From Enterobacter cloacae complex sp. R_G8 (GTDB lineage Bacteria > Pseudomonadota > Gammaproteobacteria > Enterobacterales > Enterobacteriaceae): 64,000 bases of DNA. Where the stretch lies: contig NZ_CP102246.1 of the NCBI RefSeq assembly GCF_024599795.1, positions 4,216,001 through 4,280,000 of the forward strand. Reading direction: 5' to 3'. The position numbers and the translations under genes are program-made. Under the pieces are notes generated by a model. The model worked only from the letters and a program-made list of their open reading frames with translations. It was not told where the DNA came from and made no database searches. Of this stretch, positions 13,175-26,212 are shown one piece after another. Numbering within the stretch: position 1 is the stretch's first letter; each line of letters begins with the position of its first letter.

Positions 13175-13900
13175 TTATTCCGTGATCAATGTGCCTTCTT
13201 TTTCACCCATGACCACGCGACGCAGTGCGCCAGGCTTGTTCATGTTGAAGACACGGATCGGCAGTTTGTGGTCGCGAGCCAGCGTGAAGGCGGCAAGATC
13301 CATCACTTTCAGCTCTTTTTCCAGTACTTCGCTGTAGGACAGCTGATCGTACATGGTAGCAGAGGGATCTTTTGCCGGGTCGGCGGTAAACACGCCATCC
13401 ACTTTGGTGGCTTTCAGCACCACATCGGCTTCGATTTCGATACCGCGCAGGCAGGCAGCGGAATCGGTCGTAAAGAACGGGTTACCCGTACCGGCGGAGA
13501 GGATCACCACGCGGTTGTTGCGCAGCAGGCTGATGGCTTCTGCCCAGCTGTAGTTATCGCACACGCCATTCAAAGGAATAGCGGACATCAGGCGGGCATT
13601 CACATAGGCACGATGGAGCGCATCACGCATTGCCAGACCGTTCATCACGGTTGCCAGCATACCCATATGGTCGCCCACAACGCGGTTCATCCCCGCTTTC
13701 GCCAGACCAGCACCACGGAAAAGGTTGCCACCGCCAATGACCACGCCGACCTGAATACCCAGTTCGACAAGTTCTTTGATCTCCTGTGCCATGCGGTCGA
13801 GAATGCTTGCGTCAATACCGAAGCCTTCCGATCCCTGCAGCGCTTCGCCACTCAGCTTAAGCAGAATGCGTTTGTACACGGGTTTTGCATTGGTAGCCAT
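13175..13900 (-). CDS. pyrH: UMP kinase
   Basis: Bacterial hexameric UMP kinase of the amino acid kinase fold, making UDP for nucleotide and envelope sugar synthesis. It has 241 aa, the E. coli length. Conserved blocks are [13 protein letters not shown] near the N-terminus, [10 protein letters not shown] for substrate binding, and [13 protein letters not shown] in the ATP-binding half. It lies downstream of tsf, from which a terminator separates it. Confidence 0.98.
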   Translation of the reverse strand: MATNAKPVYKRILLKLSGEALQGSEGFGIDASILDRMAQEIKELVELGIQVGVVIGGGNLFRGAGLAKAGMNRVVGDHMGMLATVMNGLAMRDALHRAYVNARLMSAIPLNGVCDNYSWAEAISLLRNNRVVILSAGTGNPFFTTDSAACLRGIEIEADVVLKATKVDGVFTADPAKDPSATMYDQLSYSEVLEKELKVMDLAAFTLARDHKLPIRVFNMNKPGALRRVVMGEKEGTLITE

Positions 13901-14014
13901 GTTTCTTTCCTGAGACTGTCAACGATTAAGATGGGGGTAAATTCTGGCGACATAGTATGTCGCATACCAGCACAGCGATACGGGATCCTGTCTGATTTTC
14001 GTCTGACGGGTGAC

Positions 14015-14046
14015 AAAAAGAAGCCGCCCTCAGGCGGCTCCTTTTT
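14015..14046 (-). terminator. Rho-independent terminator after tsf
   Basis: On the minus strand a GAGCCGCC/GGCGGCTT stem with a short loop is followed by a T-rich run; T-runs flank both arms, so it may work in either direction. It lies just past the tsf stop at 14052. Confidence 0.88.
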
Positions 14047-14051
14047 CATCA

Positions 14052-14903
14052 TTAAGACTGCTTGGACATTGCAGCAACTTCTGCTGCGAAGTCAGTCTCA
14101 ACTTTCTCAATGCCTTCGCCCACTTCGAAGCGGATGAAGCCAGTGACGTCAGCGTTGTGCTCTTTCAGCAGCTGAGCAACGGACTTGCTTGGATCCATAA
14201 CGAAAGGCTGGCCAGTCAGAGAAACTTCGCCGGTGAATTTCTTCATGCGGCCTTCAACCATTTTCTCTGCGATTTCTTTTGGCTTACCAGACTGCATCGC
14301 GATGTCCAGCTGAACCTGGTACTCTTTCTCTACCACTTCAGCAGACACGTCTTCTGGCTTAACGAATTCTGGTTTGCTTGCAGCGATGTGCATTGCCAGC
14401 TGTTTAACCAGCTCTTCGTCAGCGCCTTTAGCCGCAACCAGAACACCGATACGCGCACCGTGCTGGTAAGAACCCAGAACGTCGCCTTCCAGGGAAGCCA
14501 CGCGACGGATGTTGATGTTCTCACCGATTTTAGCAACCAGCGCAACACGTTCTTCTTCGAACTGTGCTTTCAGAACTTCAACGTCAGTGATTTTGCCAGC
14601 AACAGCTGCGTCCAGAACTTTGTTAGCAAATGCCTGGAAACCACCATCTTTAGCAACGAAGTCAGTCTGGCAGTTAACTTCCAGAATGATGCCGTAGGTG
14701 CCGTCGATTTTAGTGATGATCACGCCGTCAGCAGCAACGTTGCCTGCTTTTTTAGCTGCTTTGATCGCACCGGATTTACGCATGTTTTCGATTGCCAGCT
14801 CGATGTCGCCGTTCGCTTCAGTCAGCGCTTTTTTGCAATCCATCATGCCTGCGCCAGTACGCTCGCGCAGCTCTTTTACCAGGGATGCGGTAATTTCAGC
14901 CAT
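14052..14903 (-). CDS. tsf: Elongation factor Ts
   Basis: Guanine nucleotide exchange factor for EF-Tu. It has 283 aa. The N-terminal UBA-like domain contains the signature [14 protein letters not shown] (residues ~14-27). The conserved TDFVAKD in the core domain (residues ~80-86) contacts EF-Tu. It is the second gene of the rpsB-tsf operon, with an attenuating hairpin in the spacer. Confidence 0.98.
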   Translation of the reverse strand: MAEITASLVKELRERTGAGMMDCKKALTEANGDIELAIENMRKSGAIKAAKKAGNVAADGVIITKIDGTYGIILEVNCQTDFVAKDGGFQAFANKVLDAAVAGKITDVEVLKAQFEEERVALVAKIGENINIRRVASLEGDVLGSYQHGARIGVLVAAKGADEELVKQLAMHIAASKPEFVKPEDVSAEVVEKEYQVQLDIAMQSGKPKEIAEKMVEGRMKKFTGEVSLTGQPFVMDPSKSVAQLLKEHNADVTGFIRFEVGEGIEKVETDFAAEVAAMSKQS

Positions 14904-14959
14904 TCTTAAATCCTCGGGAGATGTGAACTGCCCGGCCTGCGGCCAAACAGTATAAATTG

Positions 14960-14985
14960 AAAAAAGGGGCCGATAATGGGCCCCT
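14960..14985 (-). terminator. Attenuator between rpsB and tsf
   Basis: The minus strand reads GGGGCC, a short loop, GGCCCC, then six T: a textbook intrinsic terminator inside the rpsB-tsf spacer. A partial terminator here fits the known lower output of tsf relative to rpsB. Confidence 0.82.
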
Positions 14986-15020
14986 ATTCATACACGGTAC
15001 TAATAAGGGGTGAAACCTTA

Positions 15021-15909
<889 letters not shown>

Positions 15910-15910
<1 letters not shown>

Positions 15911-15946
15911 GCGCGCTTTATACCACAAAACACGGCCAGAAACCAA
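15910..15946 (-). promoter_or_regulatory. rpsB promoter with GC-rich discriminator
   Basis: On the minus strand, TTGGTT (15941-15946), an 18-nt spacer and TATAAA (15917-15922) are followed by a GCGCGCC discriminator. GC-rich discriminators are typical of stable-RNA and ribosomal-protein promoters under ppGpp/DksA control. DksA is encoded in this window. Confidence 0.75.
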
Positions 15947-16034
15947 TAGTTGTTGGCTGAGTGTGCTGTTAATGATTCTCAGTTTGGCACGGGGTGCGCC
16001 TGACTGGTACCATTGACGGCACTTAGACTAGTAT

Positions 16035-16051
16035 TGTCGAAAAAATCGACA
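16035..16051. repeat. Small dyad upstream of map
   Basis: TGTCGA and TCGACA flank five A, 17 nt before the map start codon. It may form a small hairpin in the map leader or serve as a binding site. Function is unknown. Confidence 0.45.
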
Positions 16052-16067
16052 CCGATGGACAGATTAC

Positions 16068-16862
16068 ATGGCTATCTCTATTAAGACCCCTGAAGAAATT
16101 GAAAAGATGCGCGTCGCCGGTCGTCTGGCCGCGGAAGTGCTGGAAATGATCGAGCCGTTCGTGAAACCGGGCGTCAGCACCGGCGAACTGGACCGCATCT
16201 GTAACGACTATATCGTTAACGAGCAGCACGCGGTCTCCGCCTGCCTCGGCTACCACGGTTTCCCGAAATCCGTCTGCATTTCTATAAATGAAGTGGTGTG
16301 CCACGGTATTCCGGACGACGAAAAACTGCTGAAAGATGGCGACATCGTCAACATCGACGTCACCGTCATTAAAGATGATTACCACGGTGACACCTCGAAG
16401 ATGTTTATCGTGGGCAAGCCAACCATCCTGGGCGAGCGCCTGTGTAAAGTGACGCAGGAGAGCCTCTACCTGGCACTGAAGATGGTAAAACCGGGCATTC
16501 GCCTGCGCACCATTGGTGCCGCCATCCAGAAGTTTGTGGAAGCGGAAGGTTTCTCCGTGGTTCGCGAATATTGTGGTCACGGCATTGGTCGCGTTTTCCA
16601 CGAAGAGCCGCAGGTTCTGCACTATGATGCGGATGACGGCGGCGTGGTGCTGCAAAAAGGCATGACCTTCACCATCGAGCCAATGGTTAACGCGGGTGAC
16701 TACCGTATCCGCACCATGAAAGATGGCTGGACGGTGAAAACCAAAGACAGAAGCTTGTCTGCGCAGTACGAGCATACTATTGTGGTAACAGACAACGGCT
16801 GCGAAATTATGACGTTGCGCAAGGATGACACCATCCCGGCAATACTGACGCACGATGAATGA
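16068..16862 (+). CDS. map: Methionine aminopeptidase, type I
   Basis: Removes the initiator methionine from nascent proteins. It has 264 aa, the E. coli length, and the pita-bread fold. Metal ligands are in VNIDVTVIKDDYHGDTSKMF (two Asp), GHGIGRVFHEEP (His) and FTIEPMVN (Glu), plus a C-terminal Glu. It is transcribed divergently from rpsB, with a 321 nt shared intergenic region, and ends in a strong terminator. Confidence 0.98.
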   Translation: MAISIKTPEEIEKMRVAGRLAAEVLEMIEPFVKPGVSTGELDRICNDYIVNEQHAVSACLGYHGFPKSVCISINEVVCHGIPDDEKLLKDGDIVNIDVTVIKDDYHGDTSKMFIVGKPTILGERLCKVTQESLYLALKMVKPGIRLRTIGAAIQKFVEAEGFSVVREYCGHGIGRVFHEEPQVLHYDADDGGVVLQKGMTFTIEPMVNAGDYRIRTMKDGWTVKTKDRSLSAQYEHTIVVTDNGCEIMTLRKDDTIPAILTHDE

Positions 16863-16863
16863 T

Positions 16864-19601
<2,738 letters not shown>

Positions 19602-19633
19602 CGTGTTTTTTAGTGAAATGGAAAGAGTAAACA

Positions 19634-20458
19634 ATGCAGCAGTTACAGAACGTTATTGAGTCCGCTTTTGAGCGTCGCGCCGAGATTACCCCGGCAAATG
19701 TGGATACCGTTACCCGCGAAGCGGTTAATCAGGTGATTTCTCTGCTGGATTCCGGCGCGCTGCGTGTAGCAGAAAAAATCGACGGTCAGTGGGTCACTCA
19801 TCAATGGCTGAAGAAAGCCGTGCTGCTCTCTTTCCGTATCAACGATAACCAGGTTATCGACGGAGCTGAAAGCCGCTACTTCGATAAAGTGCCAATGAAA
19901 TTCGCTGATTACGACGAAGCGCGTTTCCAGAAAGAAGGCTTCCGCGTAGTGCCACCTGCTGCGGTGCGTCAGGGTGCGTTCATCGCCCGTAACACCGTAC
20001 TGATGCCGTCCTACGTAAACATCGGTGCCTATGTAGACGAAGGCACCATGGTGGACACCTGGGCAACCGTGGGCTCCTGCGCGCAGATCGGTAAAAACGT
20101 TCACCTGTCCGGCGGCGTCGGCATTGGTGGCGTACTGGAACCCCTGCAGGCTAACCCAACCATCATCGAAGACAACTGCTTCATCGGCGCGCGCTCTGAA
20201 GTGGTAGAAGGCGTGATCGTTGAAGAAGGTTCAGTAATCTCTATGGGCGTTTACATCGGTCAGAGCACCCGTATTTACGACCGTGAAACCGGCGAAATCC
20301 ATTACGGCCGCGTTCCGGCGGGCTCCGTGGTGGTTTCCGGCAACCTGCCGTCTAAAGATGGTAAGTACAGCCTGTACTGTGCGGTTATCGTGAAGAAAGT
20401 GGACGCGAAAACCCGCGGTAAAGTGGGCATCAACGAATTGCTGCGCACCATCGATTAA
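19634..20458 (+). CDS. dapD: Tetrahydrodipicolinate N-succinyltransferase
   Basis: Succinylates tetrahydrodipicolinate on the way to meso-diaminopimelate and lysine. It has 274 aa, the E. coli length. The N-terminal helical domain is followed by a hexapeptide-repeat left-handed beta helix ([20 protein letters not shown] region) and the conserved ENCFIGA-like [18 protein letters not shown]. It lies 32 nt after glnD and ends in a strong terminator. Confidence 0.98.
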   Translation: MQQLQNVIESAFERRAEITPANVDTVTREAVNQVISLLDSGALRVAEKIDGQWVTHQWLKKAVLLSFRINDNQVIDGAESRYFDKVPMKFADYDEARFQKEGFRVVPPAAVRQGAFIARNTVLMPSYVNIGAYVDEGTMVDTWATVGSCAQIGKNVHLSGGVGIGGVLEPLQANPTIIEDNCFIGARSEVVEGVIVEEGSVISMGVYIGQSTRIYDRETGEIHYGRVPAGSVVVSGNLPSKDGKYSLYCAVIVKKVDAKTRGKVGINELLRTID

Positions 20459-20469
20459 TCGGATATAAC

Positions 20470-20496
20470 AAAAAGCGGGGGCAACCCCGCTTTTTT
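20470..20496 (+). terminator. Rho-independent terminator after dapD
   Basis: AAAAAGCGGGG and CCCCGCTTTTTT pair around a short loop, 11 nt after the dapD stop. Confidence 0.92.
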
Positions 20497-20569
20497 CATA
20501 TCTGAGGGTGGCGAAAATAGATTTTTTCGTTAATTATTCAAAGGTTATGTTGAGATCAAGGGTACCGCT

Positions 20570-20956
20570 ATGTACGATAATCTGAAAAGTCTGGGCATTA
20601 CCAATCCTGATGAAATTGATCGTTACAGCCTTCGCCAGGAAGCCAACAACGATATTTTAAAAATCTATTTTCACAAGGACAAAGGAGAGTTTTTCGCCAA
20701 GAGCGTGAAGTTCAAATACCCACGCCAGCGTAAGACCGTCGTCGCAGACGGTGTAGGACAGGGATACAAAGAGGTTCAGGAAATCAGCCCTAACCTGCGC
20801 TATGTGATTGATGAACTCGATCAGATCTGCCAGCGCGACCGTACCGAAGTCGATCTCAAGCGTAAGATCCTTGACGATCTGCGTCACCTTGAAAGCGTTG
20901 TGACTAATAAGATCAGCGAGATTGAAGCGGATCTTGAGAAATTAACCCGGAAATAA
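20570..20956 (+). CDS. yaeH: UPF0325 family protein YaeH
   Basis: Small conserved cytoplasmic protein of unknown function. It has 128 aa, nearly identical to E. coli YaeH ([20 protein letters not shown] at the N-terminus). No signal peptide or membrane segment is visible. It is highly charged, and its C-terminal ~45 residues are rich in Lys, Glu and Asp and probably helical ([20 protein letters not shown]). It is a single-gene unit between the dapD terminator and its own. Confidence 0.95.
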   Translation: MYDNLKSLGITNPDEIDRYSLRQEANNDILKIYFHKDKGEFFAKSVKFKYPRQRKTVVADGVGQGYKEVQEISPNLRYVIDELDQICQRDRTEVDLKRKILDDLRHLESVVTNKISEIEADLEKLTRK

Positions 20957-20960
20957 AAGC

Positions 20961-20987
20961 AAAACGGCAATCCTTGATTGCCGTTTT
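20961..20987 (+). terminator. Rho-independent terminator after yaeH
   Basis: AAAACGGCAATC and GATTGCCGTTTTT pair around a 3-nt loop, directly after the yaeH stop. Confidence 0.92.
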
Positions 20988-20998
20988 TCGTGTTTGCG

Positions 20999-21042
20999 CC
21001 CTCTTCCTGTGAGGGATGGGGTGAGTGTACCATACCGCACTC
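20999..21042 (+). repeat. Degenerate copy of the dispersed palindromic element
   Basis: The segment ccctcttcctgtgagggatg then gggtgagtgtaccataccgc resembles the four better copies at 27695, 31053, 39907 and 61109, including the GGGGTGAG and CCGCAC ends. The central stem is decayed. It lies between the convergent genes yaeH and cdaR. Confidence 0.6.
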
Positions 21043-21044
21043 AG

Positions 21045-22202
21045 CTATCGCTGTTCATCCAGCTGCAGCGCCACATACAGCAGCAGCCTGTCGTCAAAAC
21101 TCCCCAGATCCAGCCCTGTCAGCTCCGAAATCCGGTTGAGCCGATACTCCAGCGTATTGCGGTGAATGAACAGCGCTTTCGACGTCGCCAGCGGCTGCAC
21201 GTTATGCCGGAACCATGCCTGCAACGTCCGACGCAGCAGGCCATTGTTGTCCATCGCTTTCAGGCGCACGAGCGGACGCGCCAGCTCATTGGCCTGCCAG
21301 CCACCGCGCAGGCTGTCGAGCAGTACCGGCAGCATCAGATCCTGATAAAAATAGCTGCGGCTTTCCGGCATTCGCTGTTTACCCACCATCATCGTGGTAC
21401 GCGCCGTACGCCATGAGCGGGCAATACTGCCAGGTCCGGTAAAGTAATTTCCCAGGGCGACGCGAAAACGCAGCTGGCCGTTCTCTTTCATACGGGAAAT
21501 CAGCTGCTCCACACGACGACGGTGATCTTCCGCATCCCAGCGACCGAACGCGTTAAGCGCCGGCTTGAGCACCACCATTTCCGTCAGGGAAACGATCGCC
21601 ACCAGGTTGTCACGCTCCGGCGTCGCCAGCGCATTCTGCAGTTGCTGCAATTCAGCCATTGCGCTATCGACCCCCAGTTGGCCGCTATCCACCTCAATCA
21701 CCGCCACCACGCGTGGTTGGTTCAGGTCGATGCCCAGACGCTGAGCCCACTCGCTCAGCGCAGGCGTATGCTCCTCTGCCTGAATCAGGTTCATCACCAG
21801 CTCTTCGCGCAGACGGCTATCCTGCGCCAGCAGGTGCATCAGGCGCGACTGCTCCAGCATCATCTCCGCCGTCATGCAGACCAGCTCGCCATATTTACGC
21901 AGTGATTCGGGTTCACCGGTCAGGCCTATTACGCCAACAATTTCCCCTTCAAGGCGCAGCGGTAAATTGATGCCCTGACGGACGCCGTGCAGGTGTTTCG
22001 CCACGGCATCATCGATATCCACGACCCGCCCCTGGGAAAGCACCAGCAACGCACCTTCGTGCAATTCCCCAATACGCTCGCGATCGCCGCTGCCAATAAT
22101 GCGCCCACGGGCATCCATTACGTTGATATTGGTATCAATGATGCGCATGGTGCGCGCCACGATGTCCTGCGCCATTTTGGTATCAAGATGCCAGCCAGCC
22201 AT
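21045..22202 (-). CDS. cdaR: Carbohydrate diacid regulator CdaR (SdaR)
   Basis: Activator of glucarate, galactarate and glycerate catabolism genes. It has 385 aa from MAGWHLDTKMAQDIVARTMR, the E. coli length, with an AGGAGGG site ahead of this ATG; a longer ORF upstream is rejected. The N-terminal putative sugar-diacid recognition domain (~residues 1-130) is followed by a C-terminal helix-turn-helix with LFIHRNTLEYRLNRISELTG near residue 340. The regulated gar/gud genes are not in this window. A palindrome upstream may be its own operator. Confidence 0.95.
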   Translation of the reverse strand: MAGWHLDTKMAQDIVARTMRIIDTNINVMDARGRIIGSGDRERIGELHEGALLVLSQGRVVDIDDAVAKHLHGVRQGINLPLRLEGEIVGVIGLTGEPESLRKYGELVCMTAEMMLEQSRLMHLLAQDSRLREELVMNLIQAEEHTPALSEWAQRLGIDLNQPRVVAVIEVDSGQLGVDSAMAELQQLQNALATPERDNLVAIVSLTEMVVLKPALNAFGRWDAEDHRRRVEQLISRMKENGQLRFRVALGNYFTGPGSIARSWRTARTTMMVGKQRMPESRSYFYQDLMLPVLLDSLRGGWQANELARPLVRLKAMDNNGLLRRTLQAWFRHNVQPLATSKALFIHRNTLEYRLNRISELTGLDLGSFDDRLLLYVALQLDEQR

Positions 22203-22255
22203 GTAACCCTCCTGTGAGCAGTGCTCCAGCATAGGGGAGTTCAATCGCGGTCGCA

Positions 22256-22271
22256 TTGTGCAAATGCACAA
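22256..22271. promoter_or_regulatory. Palindrome upstream of cdaR, candidate operator
   Basis: A perfect 7+2+7 palindrome, TTGTGCA-AA-TGCACAA, lies 54 nt ahead of the cdaR start codon. Its spacing and symmetry suit a dimeric regulator. Autoregulation by CdaR is a natural guess but is not shown by the sequence; a weak CRP site is less likely because the spacing and half-sites differ from TGTGA-N6-TCACA. Confidence 0.55.
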
Positions 22272-22312
22272 AGTCAGGGAGAGAAATGTGGACTTGTGGA
22301 AAAGGTCACAGA

Positions 22313-22342
22313 AACGAGAAAGCCCCTGCGAGCAGGGGCTTA
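22313..22342 (-). terminator. Terminator after degP
   Basis: The minus strand has AGCCCCTGC paired with GCAGGGGCT around a 3-nt loop (22322-22342), then TTTCTCGTTTC. It lies 7 nt past the degP stop. Confidence 0.82.
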
Positions 22343-22348
22343 AGAGGA

Positions 22349-23785
22349 TTACTGCATCAGCAGATAAATAGAGGTGTCACCACGCTGAATATTCAGCGCC
22401 AGCACGGATGGCTTGCTGTCGAGAATTTTGCGCAGTTCAGCGATGTTTTTCACCGGCTGCTGGTTAGCCCCCATGATCACATCACCTTTTTTCAGGCCGA
22501 TACGGGCTGCCGGTGAGTTCGCTTTCACGTTATTCACCACCACGCCTTTATCTGCACCTTTGTTGCTCATCTCCGCCCCTTCAATCCCGCTGAAGATGGT
22601 GCTGGAATCGACCTGATTCTGGCTGCTCTGCTGCAGCTCCAGGCTCACGTTAACCGCCTTACCGTCACGCAGCAGGCCGAGCGTCACTTTGCTGCCAATT
22701 GGCATTGAGCCCACTTCGGCACGCAGGGCGGCAAAGCTGCTGATCGGTTTACCGTTCAGGGAGGTGATCACATCCCCGGCTTTAATCCCCGCTTTTGCTG
22801 CGGAGGAATTCGGCATAACCTGGCTCACAAACGCGCCGCGCTGGGCGTCAACTTTCATCGCTTTCGCCAGCTCAGAGTTCAGCTCCGTACCCAGAATACC
22901 CAGCTCACCGCGTTTCACCTGGCCATACTGCACCATCTGTGCGGTCAGGTTTTTCACCATATTACTTGGGATAGCAAAACCGATACCGATGTTGCCGCCG
23001 TCCGGCGCCAGGATGGCAGTGTTAATACCAATCAGCTCACCGTTCAGGTTCACCAGCGCACCGCCGGAGTTACCGCGGTTGATCGCCGCATCCGTCTGGA
23101 TGAAGTTTTCATAGTTCTCCGCGTTCAGACCGCTACGGCCCAGCGCTGAGACAATACCCGACGTCACGGTTTCACCCAGACCGAACGGGTTACCGATGGC
23201 CACGGTGTAGTCACCGACACGCAGCGCGTCGGAGTCGGCAATTTTAATCGCCGTCAGGTTTTTAGGATCCTGAATCTGGATCAGTGCGATATCAGAGCGT
23301 GGGTCCTTGCCCACCACTTTGGCGTCAAATTTGCGCCCGTCGCTCAGTTGAACCTTAATGCTGTTGGCGTTATCCACCACGTGGTTGTTGGTCACGACAT
23401 AGCCTTTCGCAGCGTCGATAATGACCCCCGAGCCAAGCGCCATGAATTTCTGCTGCTGGCCGCCGCCCTGGCCGTCATCCCCTGCGCCACCGCCCTGACA
23501 GAACGGAGAACTCTGGAATGGCGAACCGTCCTGGCAGAATGGCGAGTTATCGCCGAAGAACTGCTGGAAGTTACGCGGCATACGCGGCGTATTGACGGTC
23601 GTGCTGCCCTCAACGTTGATACTCACCACCGATGGCATCACTTTTTCGAGCATCGGTGCCAGGCTTGGCATCTGCTGCGCGGTTGCTGCCGACGACGCGG
23701 TCTCGGCTGCAGTAGCAGTCAGAGGAGACAGCGCTAAACCTAAACTCAGAGCCAGTGCACTCATTGCTAATGTGGTTTTTTTCAT
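22349..23785 (-). CDS. degP: Periplasmic serine protease/chaperone DegP (HtrA)
   Basis: Degrades or refolds misfolded envelope proteins; oligomeric cage. It has 478 aa from MKKTTLAMSALALSLGLALS, with signal cleavage after TATAA. An alternative start three codons upstream is less likely. The catalytic triad sits in VTNNHVVD (His), RSDIALIQI (Asp) and RGNSGGALV (Ser). Two PDZ domains follow. The LA loop is glycine-rich (CQGGGAGDDGQGGGQQQ) and slightly longer than in E. coli (474 aa). A sigma-E promoter lies upstream. Confidence 0.98.
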   Translation of the reverse strand: MKKTTLAMSALALSLGLALSPLTATAAETASSAATAQQMPSLAPMLEKVMPSVVSINVEGSTTVNTPRMPRNFQQFFGDNSPFCQDGSPFQSSPFCQGGGAGDDGQGGGQQQKFMALGSGVIIDAAKGYVVTNNHVVDNANSIKVQLSDGRKFDAKVVGKDPRSDIALIQIQDPKNLTAIKIADSDALRVGDYTVAIGNPFGLGETVTSGIVSALGRSGLNAENYENFIQTDAAINRGNSGGALVNLNGELIGINTAILAPDGGNIGIGFAIPSNMVKNLTAQMVQYGQVKRGELGILGTELNSELAKAMKVDAQRGAFVSQVMPNSSAAKAGIKAGDVITSLNGKPISSFAALRAEVGSMPIGSKVTLGLLRDGKAVNVSLELQQSSQNQVDSSTIFSGIEGAEMSNKGADKGVVVNNVKANSPAARIGLKKGDVIMGANQQPVKNIAELRKILDSKPSVLALNIQRGDTSIYLLMQ

Positions 23786-23830
23786 GTTTCTCAATCTCGA
23801 TTTACAGATAACGCAAAATTGCTGTGTAAC

Positions 23831-23858
23831 TCAGATTCGTTTTATACCGCTTAGTTCC
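23831..23858 (-). promoter_or_regulatory. Sigma-E promoter of degP
   Basis: The minus strand reads GGAACT, a 17-nt spacer and TCTGA, the sigma-E pattern, and most of the spacer (TATAAAACGAA) matches the E. coli degP promoter. It is about 46 nt upstream of the degP start. This links degP to the RseP-controlled stress response, with rseP also in this window. Confidence 0.88.
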
Positions 23859-23916
23859 GGCGATAAGTTTATGGAAAAAGTAAAAATTTATTGGTCGTCT
23901 TTACAAAACTCACCGG

Positions 23917-25431
23917 TTATTCCACAGCCATCAGCTTGCGGTACTCGTCCCAGGCATACAGATCGGTCATCCCGCTGATATAGTCCTGGATGAGACGACA
24001 GCGATAATAATATTCGAGCACCGGCCATTGAGGAGCGTGGCGATCCAGTTTGCCGATGGCTTCAACATAAGCCAGACGATGACGGGTAGAAAGTTTCTGA
24101 TAAAGCCGGGACTCAATCGGTATTCGTCGCACGCGCTCGTGTTCCACCAGCTCGCTAAATTCATCGACCGATAATTGCAGCAGGGGTCGATAGATTTCCA
24201 GTAAGCCGCTGATAACCCGATATCCCTGCAGCTCTAACTGTTCAACATCAGGGTGGCTGAAGACATGGCGCATTGCGACATGTTTATATAACTCAAGCAA
24301 CTGACTAAAGCTGCTGTCATCCTCCAGCAACGCATGATTAAATTCCCCGCTAAAAATCATCGGCAAATTGTCAATAAAACGCGAGGCGGCGTAAGGCACC
24401 AGTTTATTTAATGTATTGACCCGCAAATACATAAAGAACTGATCTTCCGTACTGCGGCTTAATGTATTTGCGCGCGATTTTTCCCAGGCATTTTCGACGA
24501 CCTGCGCAAACAGCGAACCTTTTTCATGTTTCCCCCACGCATCATAAAGATGCTGATACAACTCCTCGACGCTGAATATTCTTTTCTCAACGGCGTCTTC
24601 CAGGTCGGCAACACAATAGGAGATGTCATCGGCGGCTTCCATAATCCACGTTAACGGGAAGCGGCCATTTGCAGTCAATGAAAGTTCTTTACGTAGCCGC
24701 TCAATATAGGCTTCTTCAGAGAGATAATAGCCCGGCTTTTTCATCAGATAACTGTGCGAAGCGGGCGTTTCGCCCATCCACCAGGCGGGACGGGTATATT
24801 TGAGGATGCATCCCACCTGTGCCCAGGTCAGGTTCATGCGCATCAGGGAGTGCACCAGCCGGATCCCCTGTGCATTGCCTTCAAAGTGACAGAGATCCTG
24901 ACGCACTTTACGACGCAGATCGTTCAGCGCTTCTTCGCCTTCACGCAGACGTAAATCCCGGACCACGCAGCGGTCATCACTGAGCGGCTGGCTGACGGCA
25001 TCTGACGGGAAGAGTCGCTGCCTGAACCAGTCGTTGATCGCCGCCTCGCCGAAATGGCCAAACGGCGGGTTGCCGATGTCATGCATCAGGCAGGCCATCT
25101 CAACAATGCTCTCAAAGGGCCCGGTCAACTCATCCAGACCATAGGTTTCCAGCAAGCGCTGCTCTTTGAGGCGGCTTAAAATCTCTTTGGCAATGTAGCG
25201 CCCCACCTGCTGAACTTCCATTGAGTGGGTTAAGCGTGTGCGCACGGCAGCGTTACGCTCAAGCGGAAACACCTGGGTCTTTTGCTGCAGACGACGGATG
25301 GCAGGCGAATTAATGATCCGCCCGCGATCGCTTTCGAAGATACGCAGGATCTCATGTTCGCTCTTTTCCCCCTGCGGCGAACGGAAACGTCGGTGCCAGT
25401 TAATTTTGGTGCGAAAATCGATCTGTGACAT
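23917..25431 (-). CDS. dgt: Deoxyguanosine triphosphate triphosphohydrolase
   Basis: Hydrolyses dGTP to deoxyguanosine and triphosphate; affects dNTP pools and phage or DNA metabolism. It has 504 aa, against 505 in E. coli. The HD-domain metal motif is [10 protein letters not shown] and [16 protein letters not shown] (residues ~65-130), and the substrate-contacting FEGNAQGIR segment follows near residue 190. It is upstream of degP in the same direction and divergent from mtnN. Confidence 0.97.
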   Translation of the reverse strand: MSQIDFRTKINWHRRFRSPQGEKSEHEILRIFESDRGRIINSPAIRRLQQKTQVFPLERNAAVRTRLTHSMEVQQVGRYIAKEILSRLKEQRLLETYGLDELTGPFESIVEMACLMHDIGNPPFGHFGEAAINDWFRQRLFPSDAVSQPLSDDRCVVRDLRLREGEEALNDLRRKVRQDLCHFEGNAQGIRLVHSLMRMNLTWAQVGCILKYTRPAWWMGETPASHSYLMKKPGYYLSEEAYIERLRKELSLTANGRFPLTWIMEAADDISYCVADLEDAVEKRIFSVEELYQHLYDAWGKHEKGSLFAQVVENAWEKSRANTLSRSTEDQFFMYLRVNTLNKLVPYAASRFIDNLPMIFSGEFNHALLEDDSSFSQLLELYKHVAMRHVFSHPDVEQLELQGYRVISGLLEIYRPLLQLSVDEFSELVEHERVRRIPIESRLYQKLSTRHRLAYVEAIGKLDRHAPQWPVLEYYYRCRLIQDYISGMTDLYAWDEYRKLMAVE

Positions 25432-25513
25432 GTGCTCCCCCGCGTGAGAATGCGTTTCCCCTTAAGCGCATGATAGACTATGCATCTTAACAAGGCACAT
25501 CGCGAGTAAATCT

Positions 25514-26212
25514 ATGAAAATCGGCATTATTGGTGCAATGGAAGAAGAAGTTACGCTGCTGCGTGACAAAATTGAGAACCGTCAGACACTCTCTCTGGGG
25601 GGTTGTGAGATCTATACCGGTCAACTGAACGGTGTTGACGTGGCTCTGCTGAAATCAGGCATCGGTAAAGTTGCTGCTGCGCTGGGCGCAACGCTGTTGC
25701 TTGAGCGTTGCAAGCCAGACGTGATCGTTAACACCGGCTCTGCGGGCGGTCTGGCACCGACCCTGAAAGTGGGTGATATCGTCGTCTCCGATGAAGCGCG
25801 TTACCACGATGCAGACGTTACCGCATTCGGCTACGAATACGGTCAGCTTCCGGGTTGCCCGGCCGGCTTTAAGGCCGACGATAAGCTGGTTGCGGCGGCA
25901 GAAGAGTGCATTGCTGAGCTGAACCTCAACGCCGTACGCGGCCTGATTGTGAGCGGTGATGCCTTCATCAATGGCTCCGTCGGCCTGGCAAAAATCCGTC
26001 ACAACTTCCCACAGGCAATCGCCGTTGAGATGGAAGCGACCGCGATTGCTCACGTCTGTCATAACTTCAACGTCCCGTTCGTGGTGGTTCGTGCCATCTC
26101 TGACGTGGCCGATCAGCAGTCTCATATCAGCTTCGACGAATTCCTGGTTGTCGCGGCAAAACAGTCCACCGTGATGGTGGAGAGCCTTGTGCAGAAACTG
26201 GCTCGTGGCTAA
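25514..26212 (+). CDS. mtnN: 5'-methylthioadenosine/S-adenosylhomocysteine nucleosidase
   Basis: Cleaves MTA, SAH and 5'-deoxyadenosine; needed for methionine salvage and autoinducer-2 precursor formation. It has 232 aa, the E. coli length. The N-terminal [16 protein letters not shown] contains the catalytic Glu (~12), and [10 protein letters not shown] near residue 197 has the catalytic Asp. [14 protein letters not shown] substrate residues appear as [12 protein letters not shown]. Its 3' end overlaps btuF. Confidence 0.98.
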   Translation: MKIGIIGAMEEEVTLLRDKIENRQTLSLGGCEIYTGQLNGVDVALLKSGIGKVAAALGATLLLERCKPDVIVNTGSAGGLAPTLKVGDIVVSDEARYHDADVTAFGYEYGQLPGCPAGFKADDKLVAAAEECIAELNLNAVRGLIVSGDAFINGSVGLAKIRHNFPQAIAVEMEATAIAHVCHNFNVPFVVVRAISDVADQQSHISFDEFLVVAAKQSTVMVESLVQKLARG

